Assembly (NCBI GenBank): GCA_013397435.1
Contig: VZRG01001069.1
Location: 187,159 to 251,158, forward strand
Length of the DNA stretch: 64,000 nucleotides
Direction of reading: 5' to 3'
Origin: Erythrocercus mccallii
Lineage: Eukaryota > Chordata > Aves > Passeriformes > Dicruridae
The position numbers were made by a program, and so were the translations under genes. Of the stretch, positions 53,001 through 64,000 are shown piece after piece (position 1 is the stretch's first letter; each line of letters begins with the position of its first letter). The notes beneath the pieces are model-generated. The model had not been told where the DNA came from. It saw only the letters and a list, made by a program, of their open reading frames with translations, and ran no database searches.

Positions 53001-56000
53001 CTTTCGGTTGATTTGCAGGTAACTTTGATAATTATCTTGCTGCGTTATTTTTATTTTGCTAAAAGCCCACTTTAATTTTCTCATGTGAGAAAATGGGTCT
53101 TTTTTTATATGGGCTATCTCAATACCTGTTTTAGGATGCCACATTATTCACTGGGGTAGAACAGAGTTAATCCCAGCTTAACCTTACTTCACACTGACTT
53201 GCTCCCACTTTGCGTTTTTAGAATTGAAAGTGTAATGTGGCTGGAAACGTGTTTTCAGCATGGTTTTCAGGTTTGGCCCCTGAAATTTCTTTGCAGTTTC
53301 AGACTGATGTCTTCGTTTCTGGGCAGAAAGCCAGGGAGGGAAGAGGGGATGCTAACCTATTTTGCAATTTGCTTTATCAGTTTTGTATCTGTTCTAAGTA
53401 GTCAATGCTGCAGTAAGCACTGCAAGGAAATAAGCATGAGGGATTATTTTTTTTCCAGTAGCATGAGGTCTTTTATTCTGCTTTGGGTTTGTTTATGTGC
53501 AACAAGACTCAGAAGTGAAGTAACTCTGACAAAATGTTTTAAACCTTTCTTAAAAGCTCTTTAAGTTTTATCCTAGTTCAGGGTCAGACTATAATACTTT
53601 ATGACAAGTTGTTTTATCACCTGTTAAGAACGTGTTGGGATTTTCTTTAAATAGCTATGTACAGAACTACTCAGTTTGCCTAAAGAAAGTACAGAAACTT
53701 GCTAAGAGGGAAGTTTTCCCAAGGCTGCAGCAGACCTCTTGCTGTCCACATGGTGGAGTGCAAAACATTCTTTCAGTACAAAGATGACAGCCCAGGCATA
53801 ACTCGCCCAGCAGCACAAGAGCTGACCCAGCCATGTGTATTCTCACAGCACAACAGTGTTTCTGATTTTGTTCTTGAGACTGATTTTTTTCTATTTTCTT
53901 CCTTCAAATCTCTTTAGTTTTGCATGGCAGTATTGCAGAAATACTGCCTTTCTTGGACAACAATTGTCAGATAATATTGTTAAGGTTGTGTTTATTATTA
54001 TATTGTGTTCTATGTACATTACAAAAGAATATGTTGTGGTGGGACATCTCACTTTCAGGCATCATTTATGTCCTCCCCTGCAATGATGTTTGTCTCCCGG
54101 GGAGGAGGGACTCACCTATGGTTAGTAAAAACATCAACAGCATCCAATGTACAAATGGACAGCAATGCAGCCTGTTTTGAGAACAGCAGGCAATGTTTTG
54201 AGAACCAATATTCTTACTTTAAACTGGATTTGGTTTCAGTGTGAAAAGAGCACTGTAATACAGAAACAGGATTCATTATCCATCCTTCCCTTAGGTTTTA
54301 TAATTGTGGGTTATGACAGATGTTAGATACGCACAACTTTGTTGAATAAGTGGGAGTTTTAATTAATGGATAATCACACAAAATATTTTGGATATTCTTA
54401 TTTTTCACATGGGTGAAATGTTATTTTTCATGTTCACTCAATTTTTAATTCTTTTTTTCTGAAATGTCTATATTAAAGTATTGTAAAAACCCCACTGGCT
54501 AAATTGGCATTTTATAAACTTGTTTCTCCAAACAGACTATGTAAAACCAGTCCCTAATCTTACATTTTACTAGTGCAGTAGAACTGCTGCTCTAATGTAA
54601 GATGTTAGAAAAGAAAAGTAACTCAGAAATCAAAACATTTCTGGTTTGGGGTGTGTTTTTATTGAGTTTTTCATAGTTTCTGGATGTACCAAGTCATGCA
54701 AATTATTCCTGAAATCAGATATATCCACTACAATTTGATTGTACTGGATGGATGTTTAAATCACCTCCATGTACAAAGGTGGGTAGGCCATGGAGAACAA
54801 GTTTAACCCTAACTTTGTCGTGGTTGGTATTTCAGTGGAAAATTCAAGCTTCAGTACTGTAAAGAAACATGGCTTTCAAATATTAATTGCTAACAAACAT
54901 TACAGAGTCTAGACCAAAATAAGTTTGTAGCTAAAAAGATTGGAGTCTACATGTCTTTTAGCTGTTTTCTTTCTTAGTCTGCTATTCTATAAACACAAAT
55001 GCATTTAATTACTTCCTGCAGTTTTAATGTAAATATATTCTGTCTCCAATCAGAATGTTTGAAGGATTATCAATGACACACCTTGGTTTTTTGTATTCTT
55101 TCATTTCTGAATTATATGCAGCTGTCACCGAATGAATCACAGAACATGACAACTGGTGGCTTCCTTCCTTGTATTTTTGGTTTGCAACATTTAAGGTTCA
55201 GTTCAAAAGAAATGTATTAAGTGGATGAAAAAGAACTTTTTACATTATTCTGTGGCCATGTACTTCTGAAGCAGGATGCTGATGGAAATGGAAATATTTC
55301 ACATACTTTCTGTTTGTGGATCTGTCAAAAATGTCAGCCTTTTCTTCTGTGTCAAGCCACGAGAGGGAGGATGCAATTGCAAACAGGAGAAAGAAGAGGC
55401 ACAAAGCCACTGCAGTGAGCTCTGGGGAGAAGTGAGGGTGGGTTGGCTGAATTTGAGGAGTTGGATTTTGACCCCAACTGAAGTCAGTTTTGTGCTTACT
55501 AGGCCTGGTGAAACTTAAGGCTCTACAATCTGGATTAAAAATTAAACAAACAAACAAAACCAACTAAATGCAAAACCTTAATATGGTCTTAATATGTATG
55601 TAACTTACGAAAATTAATACATTCTCTGAATGCAGATAAACTTCCTGCCCGAGTAGGAGATAATCACTTTTATTCAAGAAATTGATTCACTGAACTTCAG
55701 GCAACTTTAGGAATTTTCATTCTTCTCTTGCTGCCTAACTGTCCCAGGAGGAAAAATGCCGATGGCATTTAAAAGGACTCTAGGTAATAATTTCACCACT
55801 AACTTGATTTCCTTTCTTCTGATTTCATAGTGACTTCAGAAAGTTTGTTTTGTTCATTGTCTGAAGCTGCCAGGTTTACTCATCCTTTTGAATGCACAGG
55901 CAGCAAGCAAAACAGAACAGGAATAACAAAAAATTGAAGTGAGGGAATAAAACTGAAGCTGTAGCAAATTACACAGGAGTAACTTGCCCTACAAAATACA

Positions 56001-56667
56001 GGTATTTCTTCTCTACCTGTGACCCATGAGCAGAGGAGATGCAGCAACTGCATTTTTTAAGTATAAAGGAAGCAGAGGTTACATGGCCAAAAAATAATAG
56101 TGATGTGCAGGTCAAACAAACACATTTTACCCAATTATCTAAGCAATTTAACATCATTTGCAAAAATGCAGCATTTGTATGTAAAGCACAACTGCTGTAT
56201 ACTGTCAGAATGAACTAACACTGTTGTCTCTGAAACTAAGTGTTTCTTGGGAAACTTGGTTTCTTTTTCTTTCTGTCCTTCAAGTAACCTTTAAAATAGC
56301 ACCTCTTGACACTTTTCACATTTGAAAGAAAACAAATTTTGTTGCAGGTTTTTGCTTGGCTCTGGTGAACTCAGATCATCTCTAAGGTATTCAAAATGTA
56401 GTGTAATCCTCCCTAGCCTTGGTTTCATACATCATTTAGGAGCTCCATATAGTGCTCTAGAGCTTCTTTGGCTACAGAGACCTTTGTGAAACATTCAAGA
56501 TTTTTTTGGTAGCAGTTCATACTAAGTTGCTTGAAACTAGTGATGTTTGAGGCAGAAAACTTAAATATAAACTCATATATTAACTTTATGTATATATAAT
56601 CTATAGATGTATAATACATCCATCTCTTAGGTTAGTATTCAGCAGCAGTGTCAAATACTTGTTAATA

Positions 56668-56899
56668 GAGAGACGGTGAATGGTGTTAATCCAGCTGGCG
56701 TCTGGTCACTAGTGGGGTTCCCGAAGGCTCAGAATTGGTCCTGTTCAGTGTCTTTATCAGTGACCTGGATGAGGGGATTGAGGGCACCCTCAGTCAGTTG
56801 CAGACAACACAAGCTGGGTGAGAGTGTTGACCTGCTGGAGGATAGGAAGGCTCTGTAAACTGGGGAATCAGAACAGGCTGGATTGATGGGTGTTGAGGA
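56668..56899 (+). mobile_element. CR1-type LINE fragment, sense part of a composite block
   Basis: Reads as CR1 reverse-transcriptase sequence in plus orientation: cctgttcagtgtctttatca and tgacctggatgaggggat, then gctggaggataggaaggctc. Interrupted at about 56900 by CR1 sequence of the opposite orientation. Confidence 0.85.
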
Positions 56900-57358
56900 T
56901 TGCCCCAACCCATGTGTAGGACTTTGGCCTTGGCCTTGCTGAGCCTCATGATGTTCCCATGGTCTCACTTCTCGAGCCTATCTGCATCCCTCTGGATGGC
57001 ATCCCTTCCTTCCAGAGTGTTGTCTGCACCACACAGCTTGGTGTCATTGGCAAGCATGCTGAGGGTGCACTCGATCCCACTGTCCATACCACCAGCAAAG
57101 ACATTAAACAGTGCCAGTCCCAACAGGGACCGTTGAGGAACTAGTCTCCATTTGGATGTTGAGCCAGCCACCCCAAGTGTGGCTGTGTGGCCACCCAGGT
57201 CTGTCTGTCTAATCCATGCCTCTCCAGTTTACAGACAAGGATGTTGTGCAGGACAGTGTCAAATTGTTTGTCCAGATAGATGATGCCATTGCCTCTTCCT
57301 TCCTCCATCACAAATATAACCCTGTCAGAAGGCCACCAAATTTGTTGGCAGTGCCAGG
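56900..57358 (-). mobile_element. CR1-type LINE reverse-transcriptase fragment, antisense
   Basis: Minus-strand reading gives a degraded CR1 reverse transcriptase: ...ALFNVF, then DSGIECTLSMLANDTKLCG and TLEGRDAIQRDADRLEK. The F/Y-A-D-D catalytic motif is replaced by L-A-N-D, so it is inactive even apart from frame breaks. It lacks the CR1 3' terminal octamers and is bounded on both sides by plus-oriented CR1 sequence. Confidence 0.9.
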
Positions 57359-57412
57359 TTAACAGTCAGACTCAATGATTGTAAAGTTCTTGTCCAGTCT
57401 AAAAAAGTCTAT
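57359..57412 (+). mobile_element. CR1-type LINE 3' terminal fragment, sense
   Basis: The stretch gactcaatgattgtaaagtt and the following cttgtccagtctaa...tctata match the last bases of a plus-oriented CR1 (consensus-like gactcgatgatcttaaaggt). It is probably the separated 3' end of the fragment at 56668-56899. Confidence 0.7.
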
Positions 57413-58351
57413 AAACTGGTTATCATTATGATTTTCTTTGGGTTCCTTCCTATACTGAAGTAACTGAGTAGCTAAAATATGTATATATCACACTACAATT
57501 AAACCTCCAGAACTAGAAGTGGTGACAGAGATCACGATGGGTAAAAGATTTTCATTAGTCTTCTGTTCAGTAAATCTCACAGAATTTTATTATGCTGAAC
57601 CTGAAGGAGATGAGAAGATTTACTTGGGATTTCACTGAGATTTCAGGAGCGTCTGGTTAAAATTGGTGGCACGTTGACAGTGGCTTGTGAAACCTCTCAG
57701 CCTCTTTGCACTGTGTCTTCTAAATTTATTTTAAAACCTTTTTGTTTTTTCCTGAATCACCATAGTCAATACATTTTTATTTTTAATTCATAATCCTGTA
57801 TTTATTTTCCAAGTCTTTTATTTTGCTTGAATGTGCTGTTACTAAAAATCCTGTCTCTGGTAGGTTATGGTGCACAGTCTACCATTTGTCAAGTACCTCT
57901 TTTCCATTCTTGTATGAGGTTTGGAATTGAGAATTAGATTAATCAACGCAACCCATAAGGACTTACAATGGGCCTGAGGATTTTTTCATTTCTTTAAGTT
58001 AAAACTTGTGAGTCAGCTTGAAGGCAGAAAATCTGTCACAATCTTAAGATGTCCACTTATAAAGATTCTGCATTGAATTGACTCTCAGTGTTGAATTTCT
58101 TTGATTGTAATAATTTTTATTTGGGTTTTGCATATGAATGTTTTTGCTCCTACATGAGTTTCTTTCTATTGTGGAATTTTATGCATTTTGCAGACTATAT
58201 TTTCTAAAGCACTTCACAATTGTATTTAAATGCAGGGGGTTGCTTCTTTTGATTCATAAGTTTATGCATTACATACAGAAAACAATATTTCCATTCTGTT
58301 ATCAGGTGAGATTTTTTTTCTTTTCAACAGTTTTACACACTTTGTAGTCAA

Positions 58352-58357
58352 AATAAA
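58352..58357 (+). terminator. COL19A1: Candidate distal COL19A1 poly(A) signal
   Basis: AATAAA followed within 40 nt by a GT- and T-rich stretch (ttgctggtg, actagtgttttatttgttcc). It is the last good plus-strand signal before the minus-strand COL9A1 end region. Usage is inferred only. Confidence 0.4.
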
Positions 58358-59608
58358 AGTTTGCTGGTGAAACTACAGGGTCTTTTACTAGTGTTTTATT
58401 TGTTCCACTATCTAAGTAGTAGTTTTGAGGACTCTGCCCCAAGTCAGTAAAAACTGACCTAATTCAAAAACTTTTGAAAACCTCTTTATGTGTTCCCAAG
58501 CTGCTCACCTTGTGTAGAATGTTCTGGATTTGTTCCTCAAGAATGAAATTCTTTGCACTTGCAAATTTTGGTGATTTCTTGTAGTATTCATGTAGGAAAT
58601 GACGTTTGGTTTGAGGAAGGTTTAACTACTATTTTTTTGCAATAATTCCGTTTGGAGCATACATTATACCAGTATTTATTCCTTTAGTGTTATCTTACAT
58701 GTTATGTGCAAAATGCGGAGCTCCATGGATCTTGTTATTTCTCTCTGTTGTCACATGGCATCAAGTCAAGGGTTTGGAACAGACAGTTAAGGGCTAGGAG
58801 AAAAATCAGTGCTTAACACAAGTATGCCGAAGTCTGTCTTGGACAATTTGGATGGCTAATAATGAAAAGAAAGGAAACATCATAGGGTGGTTTCATCGTT
58901 GTCTCAGAGAATAAACTTCAGAGAGTCAAACCACAAATAGTTTAATTTATACAGAGAGGAAGAGAATATCCACATTGCACATTTTCCACTAAAAACTGAG
59001 TACCTAAAAAAGGCAACTTGGGCCATCTAATGGCTGCTTTCTGGCTGTTCTGGCTATCAATACTGAATGCAACCATGTATTAAAAAAATTATTAATTTGG
59101 GGGGGTTGTAATCTTTTATAGGTATCATACATATTTCTAGGACTTAAAATTCTGTTGACAGTGGCTACTAGCCTTTTATTTTAATGTCACATATAACAAG
59201 GCAAGCTGCAATGGGCTTCATATGGAATTACAAATGCAACACAAATTGGAGTCAAAAATGAAGAGTAATTGCACATGGGTTATTGATGGTAACACCTTGA
59301 TTGTACCTTTACAGATATTGGTAGCATAAACAGTGCCGGGGTGGCAGATTTTCATAAGAACCTCCCACCTGGGTTTCTGTGACTGAATTGAAGAGCTGAA
59401 GGAGGTTTAGCATATTCTGTGCAAGACACATGTACGATGGCGTGACTCTGCATGAAGGGCATGTGCTAGAATTTATTTTATAAGTATGAAAGAATAGCTA
59501 CAGCTGCAGTAAATAAAACTATCCTTTTTATTTGATGGCTGAAGATATTATTTTACTGTACATCATACATAGGAATTAAGTAGGGGAGGAGAAAAATCAC
59601 AGAAACTC
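58358..59608. other. Intergenic spacer between convergent COL19A1 and COL9A1
   Basis: About 1.25 kb of AT-rich sequence between the candidate poly(A) signals of the two genes. No gene or repeat family recognised. A plus-strand aataaa near 58911 and a minus-strand AATAAA at 59527-59532 mean either transcript might extend into it. Confidence 0.5.
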
Positions 59609-59614
59609 TTTATT
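59609..59614 (-). terminator. COL9A1: Candidate COL9A1 poly(A) signal
   Basis: AATAAA on the minus strand, about 280 nt after the COL9A1 stop. Alternatives are AATAAA at 59655-59660 and 59527-59532. Not distinguishable by sequence. Confidence 0.4.
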
Positions 59615-59893
59615 AAACAAAATCAGAAATAAAAATAAAAATAGACAAGTACCTTTTATTTCCCCCCCAAGAGGAGAAGGCAGAAGGCATCACCTGTGTA
59701 TTTCTGTAAGCACCATTGTTCCAGCTTGTGCTGCTAAGCACTCCTTTTGGAAGAATGTACAACCACCTTACTGAACACCTTACTGAAACCCTGGTTGAAA
59801 GGTTTGTCCGTGTCTGCATTTCTCCGTCGTTGGTTATTTTGTCCTCAGCTGTCTGTGCAGGATGTAAATTGATGCCGACACACGGCGGCGCTC
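59615..59893 (-). other. COL9A1: COL9A1 probable 3' untranslated region
   Basis: Non-coding stretch between the COL9A1 stop and the candidate poly(A) signals, on the minus strand. Confidence 0.5.
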
Positions 59894-60078
59894 TCAGGGC
59901 CCTTTCATGTTCTTCCCTGCTCTCTGTCCCGCCTGCATCCTGCAGGACGCCGGCTCGCAGTACCCGGGAGGGCCGGGAGGGCCAGGGGGACCGGGAACCC
60001 CGGGCTGCCCGGCCACCCCAGGGGGACCTCGGTCACCGTCACGGCCTTCCCTGCCGTAGCTGGCTTTGCCTGGTTCAC
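59894..60078 (-). CDS. COL9A1: COL9A1 terminal exon: COL1 end, NC1, stop
   Basis: 185 nt of coding on the minus strand, acceptor cacttttccag, stop TGA at 59896-59894. It begins with a split Gly codon, then EPGKASYGREGRDGDRG (a G-K-A-S-Y-G break), PPGVAGQPGVPGPPGPPG and PPGY, and the C-EPAS-C pair, ending KNMKGP. Strikingly GC- and CpG-rich against its surroundings. Confidence 0.95.
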
Positions 60079-61339
60079 CTGGAAAAGTGGATGCGGGTCT
60101 AAACGTTGGCAGCATACGGCTTGCTAAACAGAATTAGCATCCTGTCTTTAAAATCTGTATGAAGAGGGTTTTTCACTGCTCTCAGGGTATTCCCAAGAGA
60201 GGTGCCAACTTACAGGGACAATTTTCCTCCACCCAAGGCCCAATCTGCGATTACACAGCTACAGCAATGAAACTTCAGCCCCAGTGGTCTCCAGTTGTAC
60301 CAGCGCAGGTCTGCTGCTGTACAAAGCTCTGCAGGGTACTCTACTCAGCCAATCCTGCTGCCAATACCTAGCGCAGGGTAGATGTTACTTGCTACCACAG
60401 AATTTCATTAGCTCTCTGGAAAAAGAAATCCCAAAACTTTTCTTTTTTTTTCCCCACTCAGATGGTTGGGAAAATAGATGTAAATATCAGGATTGCTGAG
60501 TCCTAAAGTAGTTTTTACTTCTAAATCTTCAATGAAGGAAGGAAAACATTGATTTCAGGAAGCCTTTTCCAGTGATTAATTTCTACAGAAAACACCTCTG
60601 AGTTACACAGACATCCTTGGGATCCGTAAATACTAAACTTTTTTTTCCTTTTTCACAAAAGAACAAATATGAGTAGTTCATCTTGCTATATAAACACAGC
60701 AATGTACTGTAGAAATACTGATGGAAATAACATGTTTATGTTCATTCGCTGGCCACTAGAGGCCAGCTGTGCTTCATCCATCAGCAGGAATTTCTCCTGG
60801 ACTTCTATAACACTGCATTTCACTACCACAGAAATAAAACAATATCCTAAATTATAACTGGAGATTTTAAAGACTGCTGTGCCTGCCAGTGAGATAATGA
60901 GGAGGGTTTGGCCTTTTTTGTTCATTTCTTATATATATGTCTATATAATATATACAACAGACATATTAAAAGAGGCCATTTTTATTCATGTGTATGTAAC
61001 TGCCTCCTTTTCTAATGCTTTCTTTACATTTTTCCTAATCCTTCTACACTGAGATAAGTTAGGAGGTAGCTTTTTGCTTTTTAGTTTTTAATTCTGATTT
61101 CTGACTGACTCATCACCTATGAAGTAAAAATTAAGAAGCACTGTAATTTTGGAGTTTATTGCTTAATGGACTCCTTTTATCTCTTCAAGGTAGCTTGAAG
61201 TATCAGTTCTGAGTAAATTTTTACTATATATCTTCTTTATCCTCACCCTCTTATATTTTACCTGGAAGACCTCTTGGTCCAGGATAACCTTTTAGTCCTC
61301 TGCCTGGAAGTCCTCTTTCTCCTCTTTCTCCTGGTTCAC
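59894..61339 (-). CDS. COL9A1: Collagen alpha-1(IX) chain, last two exons (rest of gene beyond window)
   Basis: Collagen IX is a FACIT heterotrimer on cartilage collagen II fibrils. The minus strand carries two exons (61339-61262 and 60078-59894) that join at a phase-1 site and encode the C-terminal part of COL1 plus NC1. The ending YCEPASCRMQAGQRAGKN and then MKGP is what I recognise for alpha-1(IX), and the position next to COL19A1 in tail-to-tail orientation fits known vertebrate synteny. Upstream exons are not visible between 61340 and 64000. Confidence 0.93.
60079..61261 (-). other. COL9A1: COL9A1 last intron
   Basis: 1.18 kb of AT-rich sequence with a short TA-rich tract around 60928-60955. 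No other feature. Confidence 0.7.
61262..61339 (-). CDS. COL9A1: COL9A1 penultimate exon: COL1
   Basis: 78 nt on the minus strand, acceptor aatttgctttag, donor gtaaaa, phase 1 in and out. Residues EPGERGERGLPGRGLKGYPG, then PRGLP, with a G-R-G imperfection. Same size, phase and imperfection position as COL19A1 exon 33. Confidence 0.94.
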
Positions 61340-64000
61340 CTAAAGCAAATTCATGAAACATTAGTTACAGTCTGCCTGGAATATCATTTTCATCAGTAAA
61401 TTCCCTTTCAGAAGTGAACAGTTAAGCAGAGAATTCAGCTGGCTGTATATATTCTTAGCATCTTTCAATAATGTCCTGACCCATAACCATGTAAAATGTT
61501 TGGGATTTGATTGGGTTTTTTCATCCATTTGAGTCACACTCAGAAGCAGACAGGTTGGGGGAGAAAGAAACCACCTAGAGCTGGACAGTAAGTACCACAT
61601 GAAATATATGTCACGGCCTATATAACAGGAATAAACCAAAGTCCTAGGATTTCAGGATATTTGGGATACAGACAGAGGTTACTGGCTTCTGCAAAATCAT
61701 ACAAGCTCAGCTAAGAAGTAAAAATTCTCAAGTGCTGGTCCTCGAGACAGTCAGTGCAGAGGAGAAAAAAGGTGGTTGCACAGATGACAATATACTTTTG
61801 ATATTCACATAAGGCATTGTTTTACCTTCACAAAATGAATTTTTTCTCATATAATAATATCATGGAGACTTTCCTTTGGTGGACACCCAGAGTTTCTTCA
61901 AGCCCATATCTTGCTTCAAACCTGAGTCATCTTAGTGAGAGGAAGGGGGTTTTTTTGTTGGTTGGGTTGTAGAGTTCAAATTCTGTTCACTGTTATCTAT
62001 ACCATAACACTATGTATATTCCCAGTTGAGAATACTTTATCTTGTTTGGGATTTTTTTTTACCTTTTTTTTCATGCAAGTTAAAAGTCACAAGTTTATGC
62101 CTAATAATATTTAAATGAACTTTATTTTTTGCTTCTATACTGTCTTGTACTGTGGTAAGTTAGAATAGACTGCTGGGTTTCTGGCTTGCCTAGAGATGGA
62201 CGGGAGAAAAGAAGGAAGCTGTGCAAAAGAACACAAGAGTCAATACTAAAGTCCAGGTTTTAATAAAAGATGCACACAGGGTACTAAAGGAGGAATCTGA
62301 TCTCCATGTTTCAGACCAACTAGTCAACCAGGCTGAATGGAGATCCAGCCTGTCTTTGTAAATATAGCTACTGCAAGACCCAGTTCAGGTTTCCCATATG
62401 TACCTCTGCTTTTTCCAGCTACCTAACACTGTGAAATAGTGTTTACTCCTGCTTACCCCAAATGTCTCCCACTTTTTATTTCTGTTTCTGAACAGAAATA
62501 GTCCTTCACTACCCCAGATTGCTCATCAATGTAACTAAATCTCCTTCCTTGAGGTACCTCTTTTTGACTCTACCATTGTTGCTGCTGTTAAAATCACCAT
62601 ACCTTCCTATCTGCTGTTGTGTCTCATGGTTACTTTGCTTTGTGTTACTATCTCCTATTTATTACGACCTTTTTTAACCATTCTCAACATCCTTTCCTGT
62701 TCCTTTTTATCACATGTCCAAGTACCCTTTTCACCTCACTCCAGTTTCAGACAGCTCTCCAAATGGATGGTGAAAATCACTTGGTCCCTGTAACTCCTGT
62801 GGAACTCTGGTAAGTACCAGGAATTCAAGTTGGCTGCCATGCACAATCATTATAGCTCTTGCATGTGAGAGCATTCACCACTTCTCTTGCATCTGTAATG
62901 GTATTGCAATGTTTACTCTAAGATAACTTGGAATCTGATTACATTTATGATAGCTTTTTGTTAGTTATGGTATTTTGACTGTTTTGGTGGGGGTTTAATG
63001 CTCTGTTTATTTTTTTCTTTTAATATTAACACAGTGTAGCCTGTTGTGTGTTGAATTGAATTTTGCATATCCCATACATCACCTTTGTATGGCTGGTTTT
63101 TGTTTCTTCTGCAGATGACATTACATTGAATTAAAAGAGTAACAAAGCTCCAGCAACGTCAAGTTGCTGTCAAGTTTTGCTTTGTTTGTATTCTATTCCT
63201 TCTCTCAAAGGTTTTCCAAATTTCACTTTCAAATAAACCTTGAATCAAAAGTAAACACTGTACTCCAGCAACAGACCAGCTTTGTGCAAAAAGACAATTT
63301 TTAAATAAGGTCTTCCTTTTGGAAAACAAATCAAAACCACTGATGAATAGAAACTAATACATACATGGCAGTCATGACTTTGCAGAAAATTCTACTCTGT
63401 AATCCTCTAGAGGAGAATAGAACGTCTCAGATTAGCTTAGAATAAAGATTTTGTGTAAAATGTAAGTCAATTTTATTATGGATTTGTCCTTTCCAAAGAA
63501 TCAATGGAATCACCTGGTGAAATTATGTTAAATGGCTCAAGTATGATACGCAAATAAAAAGGTAGATTATAATCAATCCCTTGTAATGTGATAAACTGAA
63601 TGTGCTTAGAAAAGAAGACTAGATTTTAGTGAAGTAATCTGACTGCTTACATCTGCTCTTGGGACCATGAATCTTGCAGAAGTTAGGTCAACAGCCAGGC
63701 TGAATGGAGGAAAGGGAACCACTGCTGGAATCACGTGGTGTTTGTTGTCCAATGACTTCTACAATGTCAGAAAGGACAGGCATCTGCCTTGAACTAGAAG
63801 GAAGCAGCTGAGTCCTTATAAGGGTCCTTATATTGATTCTCACTCTCATGGACTTTTGAGGTTTCGTGGTTTTTATGTGCCAAAAGCAGATTTCTAAACA
63901 AGTCTTGCTAAAACCAGGCCAATTAACCCTTTAATCACTGTGGTAATTGACACAACAGTTACAGCAAACAGCTTACATTCCTAACTCAGGATTCTTTTTG
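61340..64000 (-). other. COL9A1: COL9A1 intron (partial)
   Basis: 2.66 kb searched on the minus strand for further Gly-X-Y exons; none seen. AT-rich, ORFs of up to 92 codons (partly around 61.36-61.64 kb) look like chance. Assumed to be the intron upstream of the penultimate COL9A1 exon. Confidence 0.6.

Larger units (their letters stand above)
50090..58357 (+). other. COL19A1: COL19A1 probable 3' untranslated region
   Basis: About 8.3 kb after the stop without further collagen coding. I infer a long single-exon 3'UTR because mammalian COL19A1 mRNA also has a multi-kilobase 3'UTR. Candidate poly(A) signals include attaaa near 54474, aataaa near 55948 and aataaa at 58352-58357. GC-richer stretches at about 50.5-52.5 kb give ORFs up to 186 codons with no recognisable domain. 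The nested CR1 block lies inside. The true end cannot be fixed from sequence alone. Confidence 0.5.

Noticed and set aside
56965..57171. Minus ORF with reverse-transcriptase-like sequence as an active element
   Set aside because: Degraded CR1 fragment with the catalytic A-D-D changed to A-N-D and truncated on both sides.
1..64000. CRISPR arrays, operons, tRNA or rRNA genes, phage or plasmid systems
   Set aside because: None seen. The window is intron-rich bird DNA with two collagen genes and dead retroelements.

Overview
This window is vertebrate nuclear DNA, almost certainly from a bird and probably a passerine. It is AT-rich and intron-dominated. It contains several CR1-type LINE fragments of avian character, including the ATTCTRTG-like 3' octamers, and one solo-LTR-like insertion of a type I associate with passerine genomes. 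It is not a microbial or plasmid region. Nearly all open reading frames longer than 60 codons are intronic noise. The real coding content is a chain of short collagen exons (27 to 171 nt).

Layout. From 1223 to 50089 the plus strand carries the 3' half of COL19A1 (collagen alpha-1(XIX), a FACIT collagen). I could place 34 exons, all with consensus splice sites. They join into one open frame of 691 residues plus stop. They cover the end of COL5, NC5, COL4, NC4, COL3, NC3, COL2, the NC2 trimerisation segment, COL1 and the NC1 tail with the FACIT C-x4-C pair. The 5' half of the gene lies upstream of the window. A long AT-rich 3' untranslated region probably runs from 50090 to about 58.4 kb. On the minus strand the last two exons of COL9A1 (collagen alpha-1(IX)) lie at 61262-61339 and 59894-60078, with a short 3'UTR towards about 59.6 kb. 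The two genes are therefore tail to tail, the arrangement known for COL19A1/COL9A1 on human chromosome 6q.

Mobile DNA. CR1 fragments lie at about 9021-10052 (+), 15401-15641 (-), 39361-39674 (-) and in a composite plus/minus/plus block at 56668-57412. An LTR-like element of about 0.7 kb with TG...CA ends and a 4-bp target duplication lies at 22799-23501. A degraded GC-richer block at about 10590-11640 is unassigned.

I see no evidence of a new biological system here. The points most worth a second look are an apparently shortened NC4 domain in COL19A1, a Gly-to-Ser break in the COL4 triple helix, a very basic NC1 tail, terminal exon architecture and helix imperfections shared by COL19A1 and COL9A1, the nested CR1 block in the probable COL19A1 3'UTR, and a 41-bp segment shared between the end of the LTR and a site 2.4 kb upstream. 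Collagen identities rest on translated residues compared with family knowledge from memory. No database search was run.
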